Made by a program: the position numbers and the translations under genes. The notes beneath the pieces were generated by a model, which searched no databases, was not told the origin of the DNA, and saw only the letters and a program-made list of their open reading frames with translations. This document shows, in pieces, positions 47,191 to 57,476 of a DNA stretch of 64,000 bases. How positions within the stretch are numbered: position 1 is the first letter of the stretch; the number at the start of each line of letters is the position of its first letter. Source of the DNA: Carnegiea gigantea (taxonomy: Eukaryota; Streptophyta; Magnoliopsida; Caryophyllales; Cactaceae); assembly GCA_029747015.1 (NCBI GenBank), contig JAKOGI010001180.1:1-64000 (forward strand), read 5' to 3'.

Positions 47191-47283
47191 AGTAGGCTAA
47201 TCTTGACAGTTTCATTTTTCGATTCGGGCCAAAAGAGCTCTCCAATAGTGCACCGAAAGGGGGCCGGGGAGACGGTCAACCTT
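47191..47283. repeat. About 90-bp dispersed repeat, copy 1
   Basis: The first 33 bases (47191-47223) are identical to 52551-52583. A second block containing AGAGCTCTCCAATA and GTGCACCGAAAGGGGGCCGG is shared with 52598-52640, with small insertions and deletions between. Its position upstream of a chimeric ORF suggests a displaced 5' flank of a native gene, but I cannot name the gene. Confidence 0.85.
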
Positions 47284-47718
47284 AGATCGCCTACGGTCCC
47301 TCATTACTGTTGAAGAGAGCTACAAAAGCAATATGCTTAACACGTGCAATTCGAACGAAGTTTTCTTGTCAACTCTTTTTTATTAGGTAAGTGTTCAGTG
47401 TAACCCACCTACTCACTCGCGGAAGAGAAGAATAGAGATGATTAGTCGATATGTCGATATAGAGCTTTTCGTTTCACTACGTTCCTCTCCTTCAGATCCA
47501 TTGGCGGGGGTGACTAACCATGGTTCGGCTCTCGCCCTAAGGTTACGATCCGTTGGGTTGGGAAACCAACCTGGATCCACTTTCCTCCAAAAGCCATACC
47601 GATTGAGAAGGAGATCAAGTTGAAAACAACCGAGATCGGATCTCTCACGGAAATTGTGAGGCTGGTCATTACTAATGTCTTTCTTGTACCAAAAAGAACA
47701 GAAAAACAACAAAAAAAC

Positions 47719-48461
47719 ATGTTCCTCCCATTCAACCCACAACAAATTTTCGGTTCAACTCTGTCGCGAAAGATTATAGTGCGAATTTCTATCGTTGTTG
47801 TTTCCGTATTCACTTTTTTTAGGCTATTTGTTCTGTCTTGTATTCGGCATTGATTTTAGTCTGATTTTTGGAAAACTAAAATCAATGCTACTGGTCAGGT
47901 CGTTCCGCGTTCTCGTCAGTCGGCTTCTTGGTTGGGAGGTTCCTATTTTCGTTCTTGTTTTTTTTGTTGGTTTGGAACTGGATTCCAGCTTGCACATGCA
48001 GGATCCAGCAGGAGGTCAACCTGCTGCCAATCCTGCAGCGGAGCAACCCTCCAACGTGCCTTCAGGCGGATCGACCTCAAAAGGTACATGGTGGAAGAAA
48101 TGGATTCAAAGTTTAAGGAGGACATTCTGTTTCGCCTCCTGAACCAACAAGAAACTGGGTATTGGACGTTGATCTTCCATGCTATTCGTTTCATTTCATT
48201 TCACTCATTCCGTCCGATACAATTGACACTAGGCGGAGAAAGTGTGCGATTATTATTCAATCATTCTCTCAAAATAATGAGAGAGACGACTTAACCTTTG
48301 ATGATATCGCACAACGCCTGGTTTTGGAAAGAAAGGGTACGACCACTGAAATAGGTGCTACAAGAGAGGACTTCCAACGTCTGCTTGGCGAATTACAAAA
48401 TCCAGCAGAGAGCGACGTCTATCTTCGGGTTTTCAAAGCCCTGGAGAAGCATCCCCGCTAA
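47719..48461 (+). pseudogene. Chimeric membrane ORF upstream of atp9 remnant, frameshifted
   Basis: Parts of one former reading frame are spread over three frames. From an ATG at 47719 the frame reads MFLPFNPQQIFGS, then a hydrophobic helix (RISIVVVSVFTFF). A shift in the T7 run at 47814-47820 leads into YLFCLVFGIDFSLIFGKL and SMLLVRSFRVLVSRLLGW, a second hydrophobic helix, and a QDPAGGQPAANPAAEQPS linker. Further shifts lead to a tail with TFDDIAQRLVLERKGTTTE and LGELQNPAESDVYLRVF, ending at 48461. The GKLKSMLL...SRLLGW block is shared with the ORF at 45659-46307. Location 150 bases upstream of an atp9 remnant is the arrangement often seen for sterility-type chimeras co-transcribed with ATP synthase genes, but here both genes are broken. 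Confidence 0.5.
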
Positions 48462-48614
48462 TGGGGCAACCGTTACTCTTGGACAAATTCGCCAGCCACG
48501 AGGGTCAAATAGTTTTTTATCTAAATGTTAATGCGTCTGCAGCTAAAGAAAGGGAGGAAGGAGGAGGACAAGACCAGACAGAAAATGGAAAAGAAGTGTC
48601 AAAGAAAGTACGAA

Positions 48615-48801
48615 TTAATTGGCGCCGGAGCTGCTACAATTGCTTTAGCGGGAGCTGCTGTCGGTATTGGAAACGTTTTGAGTTCCCTGATTCATTCCGT
48701 GGCGCGAAATCCATCATTATTATTTTCGTCTTTGGTTACGCGGCTTTGCTCTAACCGAAGCTATTGCATTGTTTGCCCTTTTGATCTTATTCGTATTCTG
48801 A
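48615..48801 (+). pseudogene. atp9: atp9 (ATP synthase subunit c) remnant
   Basis: From codon 48615 the translation reads [20 protein letters not shown] and then [13 protein letters not shown], which is the first membrane helix and loop of plant mitochondrial subunit c. After 48719 the frame is lost: FGYA, then [12 protein letters not shown] and LILFVF with a TGA at 48799-48801, are still readable only by changing frame. Bases corresponding to AKQ, to about two codons between FGYA and GFAL, and to about four codons near MMAF are missing. The normal product is about 74-77 residues and forms the proton-conducting ring of complex V. The usual N terminus (MLEGAK-like) is replaced by unrelated upstream sequence. 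An intact atp9 must exist elsewhere in this genome. Confidence 0.92.
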
Positions 48802-48864
48802 TCGTTTCATAAAGCAAGCACCTCTTTCTTTCCAGCCAGAGCGATTCGTTTCACTTCGAACGAC

Positions 48865-48896
48865 GATACGTATTAAAAGACTATACGTATCTTTTC
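48865..48896. repeat. Dispersed palindromic repeat, copy 4
   Basis: Identical over 32 bases to 19701-19732, including the 9-bp stem GATACGTAT/ATACGTATC. It lies 64 bases after the end of the atp9 remnant. CGATTCGTTTCACTTCGAACG just before it echoes words in the other copies. Confidence 0.9.
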
Positions 48897-48899
48897 CTT

Positions 48900-49425
48900 C
48901 CGTTCGTTCCGAAAGGTGTGCGTTAGTCAAGCTATGTTAGTGAAGCTTGAAGCTAATAGTTAGGACGCGCATCCGTTTTCTTGCTCTGATCCGACAAAGA
49001 AAAAAGGCTGACGGGGGCTCTTCAATCGGTACGTCTTTCTCACCTAAATAAGTATGGATGTATTGGAGTACTGAGCAGCTTGAGACACTTCAGTAGCATA
49101 ACGAACATCAGCAATTGAACTTGCAGCCCCTTTCGCAACTCGAGGAGATGCCCCGCTTGTTCAAGAGTTTGAGTAGCCCACTTACTTTAGTTTGACTGAA
49201 ACAACTTCCTTTCCTGAATCTTAGCTCTTCTCTTTCTTATTAATTCTTACTACTATAACTTTATAAACCGGTCCGGAAGAAAGAAACCTTCACGTATCCG
49301 GGTCGTACGCCTTCGTACAATTTCGGCGATTCTAAAAAGGAGTATATCCCTCTCCCTTAGTGTTCCCTCGTTCAGGAACAAACACTTCGCCTAATTCTTT
49401 TTAATTTCCCAACTAACTAATTAGC
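48900..49425. other. Gene-free flank
   Basis: No open frame of note. The part at 49200-49425 lies immediately 3' of the rpl16 remnant (minus strand) and may be its native 3' flank. Confidence 0.5.
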
Positions 49426-49568
49426 TTACGACCACTGAACAAAAAAGGTTGACGAACATAGTTTATGCGCCGCTAATTCCGCGGCTTGTCGAGCATTTGA
49501 CAAAGTAACACCATCCATTTAAAATGGGATTTGTCCCGTGGACACACGAGCAATCCAACCCGTAGGAA
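49426..49568 (-). pseudogene. rpl16: rpl16 3' fragment (ribosomal protein uL16)
   Basis: Read on the minus strand, the codons give PTGWIARVSTGQIPF, a stop, then MDGVTLSNARQAAELAAHKL, CSSTFFVQWS and the stop codon at 49426-49428. This is the C-terminal end of plant mitochondrial ribosomal protein L16, about 47 codons of the usual 135 or more. One in-frame TAA interrupts it where the family normally has Glu (GAA), so a single base change explains it. Homology stops abruptly at about 49568, a sharp recombination-type junction. In living mitochondria this protein belongs to the large ribosomal subunit near the peptidyl-transferase centre. The copy is non-functional, and an intact gene is expected elsewhere, in the mitochondrion or nucleus. 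Confidence 0.93.
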
Positions 49569-49569
49569 G

Positions 49570-51290
49570 ACTAGCTTTTATCTTTTCATATGTGAAGGGA
49601 AAAGAGATGAGGTCGGTAAAGCGGTTAAGACAGGTTGCTTGCCTAGGAAAGAGAGCTAGCCGTGCCAGGTTCTTACCCCGAGATCGAAGATCGAAGGTCT
49701 CGTTCCACAGCTACTACTACTTCTGAAGCTTCAGCCTCTGGTTCAGGGCCTTGTTCTGAAGCTACCCGATCACTAACGCCCAGTTCTTGTCCTCTCGCTA
49801 CTACTTCCTTTTCCATTCCTTCCTCAGGTTCAGCAACTAGCCAGTCACTCAATCCCTGTTCTTATTCTTATGGTCGAGCAAGAAATCCCTCTTCTTTCAT
49901 TTCAGTAGTGCCAACTCTTTACCAGTCGACTTCCTTATACCTAGTTCATTTATCCACGGGAACTCATTACCCAGTTCCAGGCCTAACCCCTAAGAATAGT
50001 GTACGTTTGAACGAACTCCCCTTGCCTCGATTTCCCTGTAACTAAACTCCAGATCAGCTGAGTTCATTCCGACCTTGTAATGAGATCGAGAGGGCTGCTT
50101 CACTTCTTTTATTTGCCCAGGTTTTCTATACGATCTATCTTAATCTCCCTCGGGTCACTGGTCTGTCGAGATCAAAAGGAACTTAACCTGCCGGAGAAGG
50201 GGTTGCGTTACTTGTTAAGTAATTATAGACAAGGGCAGTCAGCTCTTCGCCTAAAGGAAGAATGAACGAGACTTAGGGAGTTGTGTCTACTTTAGATGTG
50301 TGGGTCTTTCTTACTTCTCTCGCTCTCGGAACTACTGGGAATGTGACGAAGTAGTTGTCTGAGAAGGGCCGGGGTGCCTCAACTCTCTCGTAAGTGCAAG
50401 CAGGATGGAGAGCTGTGGATCTTATGGAACCGGGTTTGGGAAAGTATAGCGGATTCGGCCCTAAGTTTACTCCTCCAATGCCACAAGGTCTGACTCTGAC
50501 AAAGCAAAAAGTGGACTCAGCCAAAGCCGAAACTGCTTTTAGCCCTTCGCCAGAGGTTAGGATGAGCTCTACCGAGGTCAGGATGAACACGACTGGTTAA
50601 AGGAGAGGGAGTTTACTTTCCTGGTAAGGAGAGCTGGGAGCTGCCCCTTTTACAAGCTCTTTCTTCATGCTCATCATTCTTTTCTGGCGGGTGACCCATC
50701 TTTCCTGGCAAGCATTCTTAACTGGGCACTCAATCAGAGCGACTTCAACTTCATGCTTTCTCTTTCCCTTGTATCACTGGAGTGCTTTGCCCAAAGCAAC
50801 TATCCCAACCGGAGTGGGATCAAGCCAATGAATACTTATGATCACTGGTCCGCCCTATCTGTTCTAAGGCTGGTAAGAAAATAGCTCAAAGTTCTCTCTG
50901 AGCAACCTAAATTTCCTTTGCTTTATCACTCACTGGCAATCGTTCTTGGTTCGCTTCGCCCTTAGGATGAAGTAAAGGTTTGCTTAGCCCTTAGGATTAG
51001 GTTTGATTAGCAGCCGAGGGGAAAACAAGCACTAGCTGCACTCGCAATCTCAGCCTTTGAAAGGAATATCTCTTCCCGACCTCGATCGATCTTCTACTAC
51101 GAAGTCTTTTGACGGCTTCGATTTGATTAGCTGCTGAGGGTACAACAAGCCTTGCACAATGATAGATCCCTCCTTTCCATCCGAAAGGACAGTTGCAAGC
51201 AAAAGGAATTATAATGCTCTCCAACAAGCCCTAATTCAATTGACTGAGTGAGGCAAGATGCTAACATTCCAGCACCAGGTCCGCCCTCTG
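49570..51290. other. Gene-free spacer with degenerate repeats
   Basis: A Ser-rich frame at 49662-50045 arises from a low-complexity, partly repeated stretch (GGTTCAG, AGTTCTT and TCTTATTC words) and is probably not a gene. TTTGATTAG-C-A/T-GC-C/T-GAGGG recurs exactly 120 bases apart at 51002 and 51122. Frames at 50080-50265 and 50273-50600 are unrecognised. Confidence 0.5.
51002..51150. repeat. Imperfect 29-bp direct repeat, 120-bp spacing
   Basis: TTTGATTAGCAGCCGAGGGG followed by AAAACAAGC at 51002-51030 matches TTTGATTAGCTGCTGAGGGT followed by ACAACAAGC at 51122-51150, with four differences. Confidence 0.75.
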
Positions 51291-51296
51291 CGTCAT

Positions 51297-51905
51297 AGTC
51301 TGAGAAAGGCCAGTCTTTTTGAAAAATTAGGCTGACCAGGAGAGGTTAAAGCTGCATAGATTATTTGTATCGTGCCTATTATTATCAAGGAGGGAGAAAA
51401 TATAGAATGAGCATGGGGTAATAATTCCATATTGATGCGTCCATACGCTCCCATTTTGAATAAGATTCCGGCTAGAAGCATACAAGTACTGTAATGTGCT
51501 TCTCCGTGGGTATCTGGTAACCATGTATGTAAGGGTACAATCGGTGATTTGACAGCAAAAGCAATAAGAAATCAAATATAGAATATTATTTACAGTGTCA
51601 CAGGATACGATTTATTAGCTAATATTTCTACATTGAATGTCGGTTCATCGGACCCGTATAAACCGAGACCTAGAACTCCTAGTAATAGAAAAACGGAACC
51701 TCCGGCAGTGTACAAAATTCACTTTGTAGCTGAATACAGACGTTTCTTTCCCCCCCACATGGATAGAAGTGGATAAACAGGAATTAATTCTAATTCCCAC
51801 ATGATGAAGTAAAATATCTCGAGAAGAAAACAGTCCTATTTGACCGCTGTACATTGCTAACATTAGGAAATGGAATAATCGAGAATAAAGAGTAATTGGC
51901 CAACC
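51297..51905 (-). pseudogene. ndhD: Chloroplast-derived ndhD fragment
   Basis: Minus-strand translations match the middle of the plastid NAD(P)H dehydrogenase subunit D in order. [17 protein letters not shown] is followed by degraded pieces corresponding to the W-E-L-x-P and MWGGKKR-type region. After that come GSNEP-like codons, [15 protein letters not shown] (out of frame), and [40 protein letters not shown] and SPGQPNF near 51300. MLLAGIL-KMGAYG and PHAHSIFSP distinguish it from the related mitochondrial nad4. It covers roughly 200 of about 500 codons, with several frameshifts. The original protein is a proton-pumping subunit in thylakoid membranes. It is a plastid-to-mitochondrion transfer, and the decay suggests it is not recent. 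Confidence 0.93.
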
Positions 51906-51909
51906 CGCA

Positions 51910-52545
51910 ACTCTCTTTGCTAGGTTCATCGATATTGAATCAATTGAGCGCACTTCTAACACTTTTTCTACTTTTGGAAGACCCTGCGTTATAGGGAACA
52001 CGCAAAGAAAGCAAAGATACCTCCCGCTAAGCTCGAAAACCTGGTTCCCAAAAACCTATTCGTGGAGGTCTCGAAAGGCCTTTTTTTTTGACATCGAGCT
52101 GATGCAGTGACCAAGATCTCTTAGCTGCAACTGACAGAATGGTTAATATTAAATTGAGTTTGGCCACAGGAGTTTTATAATACCAAATAATCGATGCCTG
52201 CGGTTTGTGTGAAACCTTTTCGCCACAATACGATCCCTATGAGAGCTCCTCTTTTGGCTGTCGAAAGATGGTCATAAAAACGAGATCTTTCATCAGTCAG
52301 GCCAGACCAGACCAAGCAAGGGATGAGTGATTCCCCGTCGGAAAGGAAATTCACTCATGAGAGACCAAGGCAATAGCAGCGTCCCGTCGACAACTCTGAC
52401 CGGAGCTCGACCCTCTTGCGACCCCATACGTATCCATATGTTATGAAATCACTTATATAGACGCATGTTGGATGACGGAACGATGACTTAATGCAACAAT
52501 TATGGATTTTTAACCTTGAGAAATAACGTAAGTGATAGATGGAAT
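51910..52545. other. Spacer 5' of the ndhD fragment
   Basis: Upstream codons in the same frame (51910-52001) no longer match ndhD. Around 52200-52290 the minus strand reads RFYDHLSTAKRGALIG and VLWRKGFTQTAGI. This looks like real protein sequence, but I cannot place it. Confidence 0.4.
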
Positions 52546-52550
52546 CGTTC

Positions 52551-52648
52551 AGTAGGCTAATCTTGACAGTTTCATTTTTCGATGACGAAAGCTAAGGCCC
52601 AAAGAGCTCTCCAATAAGTGCACCGAAAGGGGGCCGGAGGTCAACCTG
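52551..52648. repeat. About 90-bp dispersed repeat, copy 2
   Basis: Partner of 47191-47283: 33 identical bases at the left end, then a shared AGAGCTCTCCAATA/GTGCACCGAAAGGGGGCCGG block. This copy has about 8 extra bases between the blocks (GACGAAAGC region). Confidence 0.85.
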
Positions 52649-53234
52649 TCATCGGCTAAAATGGAATGGAACTGTCTTTGATTGAGACTGAAAACAGATA
52701 TATAGACAGTGTGCAGTGTAGTCAGTCTTTACTTCAAAATGTCCCAGTAATGCCTTTCTTTTCCCATGTCTTTGAAGGTTGGTAAACCCAACTGGCGATT
52801 TACAATCAGTCTTCAATAATTGGGAGAGCAAGCAATAAAAAGAAAGTATCATCCCGCGCTTTCGGGCTTAGTTCAAATAGGATTCAAAGTTCAAAGAGAA
52901 CCCTTTCACGACAACAACGATCACTCACGGAACACTATCTATATCTGGTTTTTCGCAAAGGGTCGTCTTTCCGGCTTAGCTACGATTAGCTTTGTAGTAA
53001 AGGAGGGCTTTTTTTCTATAAAGAAGGATCAGAGTTGCTTGGTTTACTCGCCCATAGATGAAACAATTCTTTGTTGACCGGGGGGCGAAAGAAAGTGGAA
53101 CGGCGAGCCAGTCGAGAAGGGCATAATGCTGACAGAGGAATTCCACCTCATATTCTTCCGGCCAGCCATGCTGCTCAAGGTAGGCGCGAAGCCTTTCCCA
53201 CACTTCGGAAATGGAAGTGCGTTAGGAACCCTTC

Positions 53235-53630
53235 ATGGGCTTCGATTCAGCGATCTCAGGTCTATCTGCAACCCAAGCCCCCTTAGCTACTTGTACTAAA
53301 AAACGTTTACGCTATAGGGAAGTTTGTGCCTGCCGCTACAATAACTATCGAACAGCGATCTATCTGAAGAATGGCGCTCGTATATCCGGTCTTTACTTTT
53401 CCCTATTAGAGAAGGGCTTCGATTTGTTTAGGAAAGTGAAGATCTTCCACAGCAAAATCAACTTTTGGGAAGGAATGAGAAGAGAACCTATTGATAGGCT
53501 GAGAAAAAGGTTCTCTTCTTCCCCTCCGTTAAAGAAAGATCTGTCTCGCCTGCGAATCCTTATTGGACTTGCTTGCTTGACCGATAAGATAGCAGATCTC
53601 AGAAGGGAAAAAGATGAAAGACAGAAGTGA
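53235..53630 (+). CDS. Hypothetical basic protein
   Basis: An ATG frame of 131 codons. The sequence is basic, with CTKKRLRYREVCACRYNNYR in the first third and a Lys/Arg-rich tail (RKRFSSSPPLKKDLSRLRIL, ending RREKDERQK). There is no membrane segment, signal or known motif. Its length and even composition make it a little more credible than its neighbours, but chance is possible, since spacers of this size contain several such frames. Neighbouring DNA gives no clue to function. Confidence 0.25.
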   Translation: MGFDSAISGLSATQAPLATCTKKRLRYREVCACRYNNYRTAIYLKNGARISGLYFSLLEKGFDLFRKVKIFHSKINFWEGMRREPIDRLRKRFSSSPPLKKDLSRLRILIGLACLTDKIADLRREKDERQK

Positions 53631-56600
53631 AGCCTGCAGGGGATGGCATAGAGAGAGGTGAGAGTGACGATTATTGATGACGGAGTGAAAGAACCTCCAA
53701 CCTATGGAGATCTAGTAACGGCTAGGTCTATGATTCCTTTTATCCCTTTCGGAGGGCAAAGAAAGGGTGTGTGAAGCATGTGGCTATGGAGTGACTGAGC
53801 ACAAATACGAGAGAGCAGTAGGTATAAAATTCCATATTGGTGAAGAATCAATCATTAAGCAGCCAGAACTACATGGCTTATTAAGACCATGCAATGGCAT
53901 TTACGGCTGATAGATCCAATGCAAAGTCTTTCAAAAGCCTGTGTAAAAAAAGATCGACTATCGGAGGAGCGAATCGGGCAGACTCTCAGATAAGCTAACA
54001 GTAAAGGTAGGCTCTTATCCCACCCCTATGAGGAAGACCTCTCTTTTCTTTCTGCCAGAGCGTCTTTAATGGGTTCTGGTATGGCATATATGGCATACCC
54101 ATGAGCTATCAATATAGCACAATTTATAGTTTTGGAACCCATTCTTCACATTCTCTTGATAGGTGTACTAAGGGACAAATCAATAGGAAATGCTATTTGC
54201 TTTGTAAGAATAAGAATTCATTTCTATGAAACCCGTAAACGAGTGAAAAATTCCTTGTACAGTTTCCCTTTTCCCTGGCTGAAAGGGAAAGAGTTCACTC
54301 GAAAGCGGGTAGCCATTAAGGAAAGCGGCTGTTGGATAGACGGTTTGAACCAGGTTCCGCCCCACTCCTTTTAGTTATAGTAAGTACTGTTTGGGTTTTA
54401 GGCATAGGCTAAAATCAGATCGTACTTTGGAAGAATAGAATCTGTAAACGAGTCTGGATTGAGTTAAAGGCACTAAAACGCCGCATAGAGAAAGCGAATT
54501 AAAGTGAGTGCCGTTAGTGATTGCATCCGTTTCCCATGCTTTCCGCTGGTCAACAACCAACCCATTTATTCTTTTCTTATGGGGGAGATCCCCCCCTTCT
54601 TTTCTCTCCTCAACAATGGAGAAGAGCAGAGCGAGTAGAATAGAATCAACCTTAATGCTTGCATTTCGTCGCTTAATAATAACGTACCTTACCCCCGTGA
54701 AAAAGTGTGCTTCTTTCTGTGAAGGTGGTTGACTCTGAACTTAATAGTTTTCTTTATGCCGGGTTAATATCCGAAGCTATTTCATCCGGTCTTTAGCCAA
54801 TTCCAGTTCAATCGGGACAAGGCAGTTCTTTGTTTTTCCAGGTGATACGAAAGTGAATAGATCGAATAGCAGTCTTCCCGCTTAGCCTACGGGCGGTGCC
54901 ACGCGAAATACAAAAATTCTCCAGGTCAGTGAATAAGTATTCCCATTCAAAGGTAAGGAATACTTTGTCTTTTCTTCTTTCCTTTACTACGACGAATGAA
55001 TTGAGTCAGATGAATGTACAATATTCACTCATCAGCCCTTCTTCAAAGTGGTTTATCCTTGGTCCAATGGGAATGAAAGCTCGTCAGCGTTTGGTGTTAA
55101 TGGCTTTCAAAGAGAGAGACTATCACTGGATTGCTTGCTCAGTTCCTCAATCAAATTTCCCATTTGACTTCAATACTCACTTGCTCAAACGATAGTTGTT
55201 GTTCCGGAACTAGTGCCTGCTCATGGAATCGCTGCTTTTGCCGCTTGAAAGCTTGTCGTCTCAATCTTTCGACAGTGTTGAAGGCAGAGCAAGTGCATGT
55301 GAAAGTTCGCCTAATACTCAAATTAGGTTCTCTTTCCACTTTGACTTCGACTATTGCTACTTCCTCGACTCGACCCCGAGATCTCGAATTCTTAACTTAA
55401 AGAGACTGCCTCCACTTCCCTTAAGACGCTTGTTGAGGGGCGGGCTTGACTATATGGGGAAGCCCCTCTGTTCAAGTATTGAGGGAAGCACATGGCATGG
55501 GAAGCATGGTAAGTAAGCCAATCCTTCATAAAGCTATCTCACCGGGGTCCGGTTAGTCGACCTAAGCTAAGCACTGTGAAAAATGAGGGGAAATTTCTTT
55601 TTTGAAACGACAAATGATAAAGCGGCAGATCGGGAAGAAGAAAATTATTCCGGGAAAGCTTGAAAAGAAAGAGATATTCTATATGATATTCGCGTCACCT
55701 ATCTGAAACAGAAAAGAAAATAAGAAAAAAAAGGGCTGGCTTTTCGCTCGGTTGATTACTGAAGTGAAGAAAAGAAGGCTGAAGTCTTGGTCAGTCTGTT
55801 CTGGGCAGTCTGTCTTTCCCCCATATACCAACAAATTAATCTAAAATCTTTGGTATCATACTCTCGATCGAATGCGACTGCACCTATCCCTGCTTTCTTC
55901 GGTGCTGATACTGCCTCTTACTCTCGTGGTCCGTCAAGATTAGTCATAACTTCTCTGTCTTAACTCGTGGACCTATCTATCCTCTTCTTTTTCAGAGATA
56001 GGGGCGGAATTATCTATTCCCGCCGCTTGCTTATGTGTAAATAAAATCAATGTCAAAGCTTGAAAACTAAACTTGTCCTAGTTTGCTACGTAAGGCACCG
56101 GCACTTGATAACATATCTCGCAAAGAGGTGCTTTCGGTCGATCAAGTCTAAGTATATTATAGCTTCAGTTTGATAACTGTCCTTTATACAATACATCTCG
56201 TCTTTGATTTCTCACAGGCGGCACTCCCACTTCTACTGAATCTCAAACCGCTGTAAGGAAAGAATTTATTCACCTGCAAACTTGTATCTCAGCCGGCTGG
56301 AACAGAAGTCCCAGACACTACAACTGTAATTAAGCCATCTTCCACTCTTTCTATCAATGGATGGCAGGGAACTTCCAAGAGATGGAATGTTACTGTCTTT
56401 CTCACTGGATGGCCTAAAGGAACTGCGCTCGGGATATACTATCAAGTACTGGAAACAAGGGAATAGCACTTTCAATCAAATATGCGGAAATATTCAATAT
56501 TAATTACTGCTCAATCAAGGGCGACAACAAAGCCTATTACTGGAATAGCGGGGCGGCTTCTTAAAGCCTTCGTGTCCCCACAAACGATAGGAAGAGTGTA

Positions 56601-57074
56601 TTCTCCTTGCTTCCTTCTCTTATTGTCTTTTATGGCGGGGCTGGTTCTTCGTGGAACTTCTCTCGACGCTTTGAAGACTGAGAAAGCGTCAGGAATATAT
56701 CTGATTTAGGAATTGCGCGTCACCTTCACTTCATTAACGCAATACAGGACAAGATTGATGGAGGCTTGCTGAAGTTTCCCGATAAGGGAAAAGAGATGTT
56801 GATTGACAAGCACCCATTTGCCAAGACCGCGCAGGCAGGGCCGGTGTATATTCATGACCACTACTTTGATTTGTCGATATAGTCAGTGTGCCGCGAGTGC
56901 TTTCTCTCTTTTGTCCAAAAAGACTTCTTTCTTCCACATAGGCCTCGCTTGCATGCCTTGTGGCTTTTACGACTGAAGTTGAAAAAAAAGTTTGTCCTTC
57001 TTCTTTGAGACTCTTGAAACGCCCTTCAAGAAAGAGGCTTAAGTCATCGACCGATAAGCATATATAAAGGAATT

Positions 57075-57476
57075 ATGGTACCCCATACCTGCTTCACTGG
57101 TCGGTTAGACTCAAATTCCCACCAGTTAAGAAGTACACTGGGGGTATCAGAGCTCCATAACATAACGTATGTTGCAATTTTTTATCGATTTCATTTGCCT
57201 ATTCGCATCAGAAGCTCAAACCAATGCCATGGGTCATCTTCCTACGCATCGATCAATCAGGTCTCACTACTAGTCTTGAGCTTCACGGAGACGAAGCGAG
57301 CGATCGTCCATGAGGCAATTCAATTGTTTGATTCTCATATCATATATATGCTTTTTGAAAGCAATGGAATCTCCCCGTCTGTGAAAGACGCTTTACTAGT
57401 GGAGTTTTGGAGAGTCGGTGAAAGATTCGGTTTCGAAGGTGGCTACAGTGAGTGCTGTCCTCGAACGCTAAGCTAA
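57075..57476 (+). CDS. Hypothetical protein, 133 residues
   Basis: An ATG frame of 133 codons starting MVPHTCFTGRLDSN. The second half (ETKRAIVHEAIQLFDSHIIY, then FESNGISPSVKDALLVEFWR and VGERFGFEGGYSECCPRTLS) has the look of real helical protein sequence. The first half, over 57142-57160, contains GGTATCAGAGCTCC, close to a retroelement primer-binding site. No family recognised. It could be a chimeric or captured ORF. Confidence 0.3.
   Translation: MVPHTCFTGRLDSNSHQLRSTLGVSELHNITYVAIFYRFHLPIRIRSSNQCHGSSSYASINQVSLLVLSFTETKRAIVHEAIQLFDSHIIYMLFESNGISPSVKDALLVEFWRVGERFGFEGGYSECCPRTLS

Noticed and set aside
49662..50045. 127-codon Ser/Thr-rich frame
   Set aside because: It is the translation of a low-complexity, partly repeated stretch and shows no conserved feature.
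51293..51481. Assignment of the fragment to mitochondrial nad4
   Set aside because: The KMGAYG and PHAHSIFSP wording is that of plastid ndhD, and upstream pieces also match ndhD.
57142..57160. GGTATCAGAGCTCC resembling a second retroelement primer-binding site
   Set aside because: Only about 11 of the usual bases match, the base before is G rather than T, and no LTR end or gag-like sequence surrounds it.
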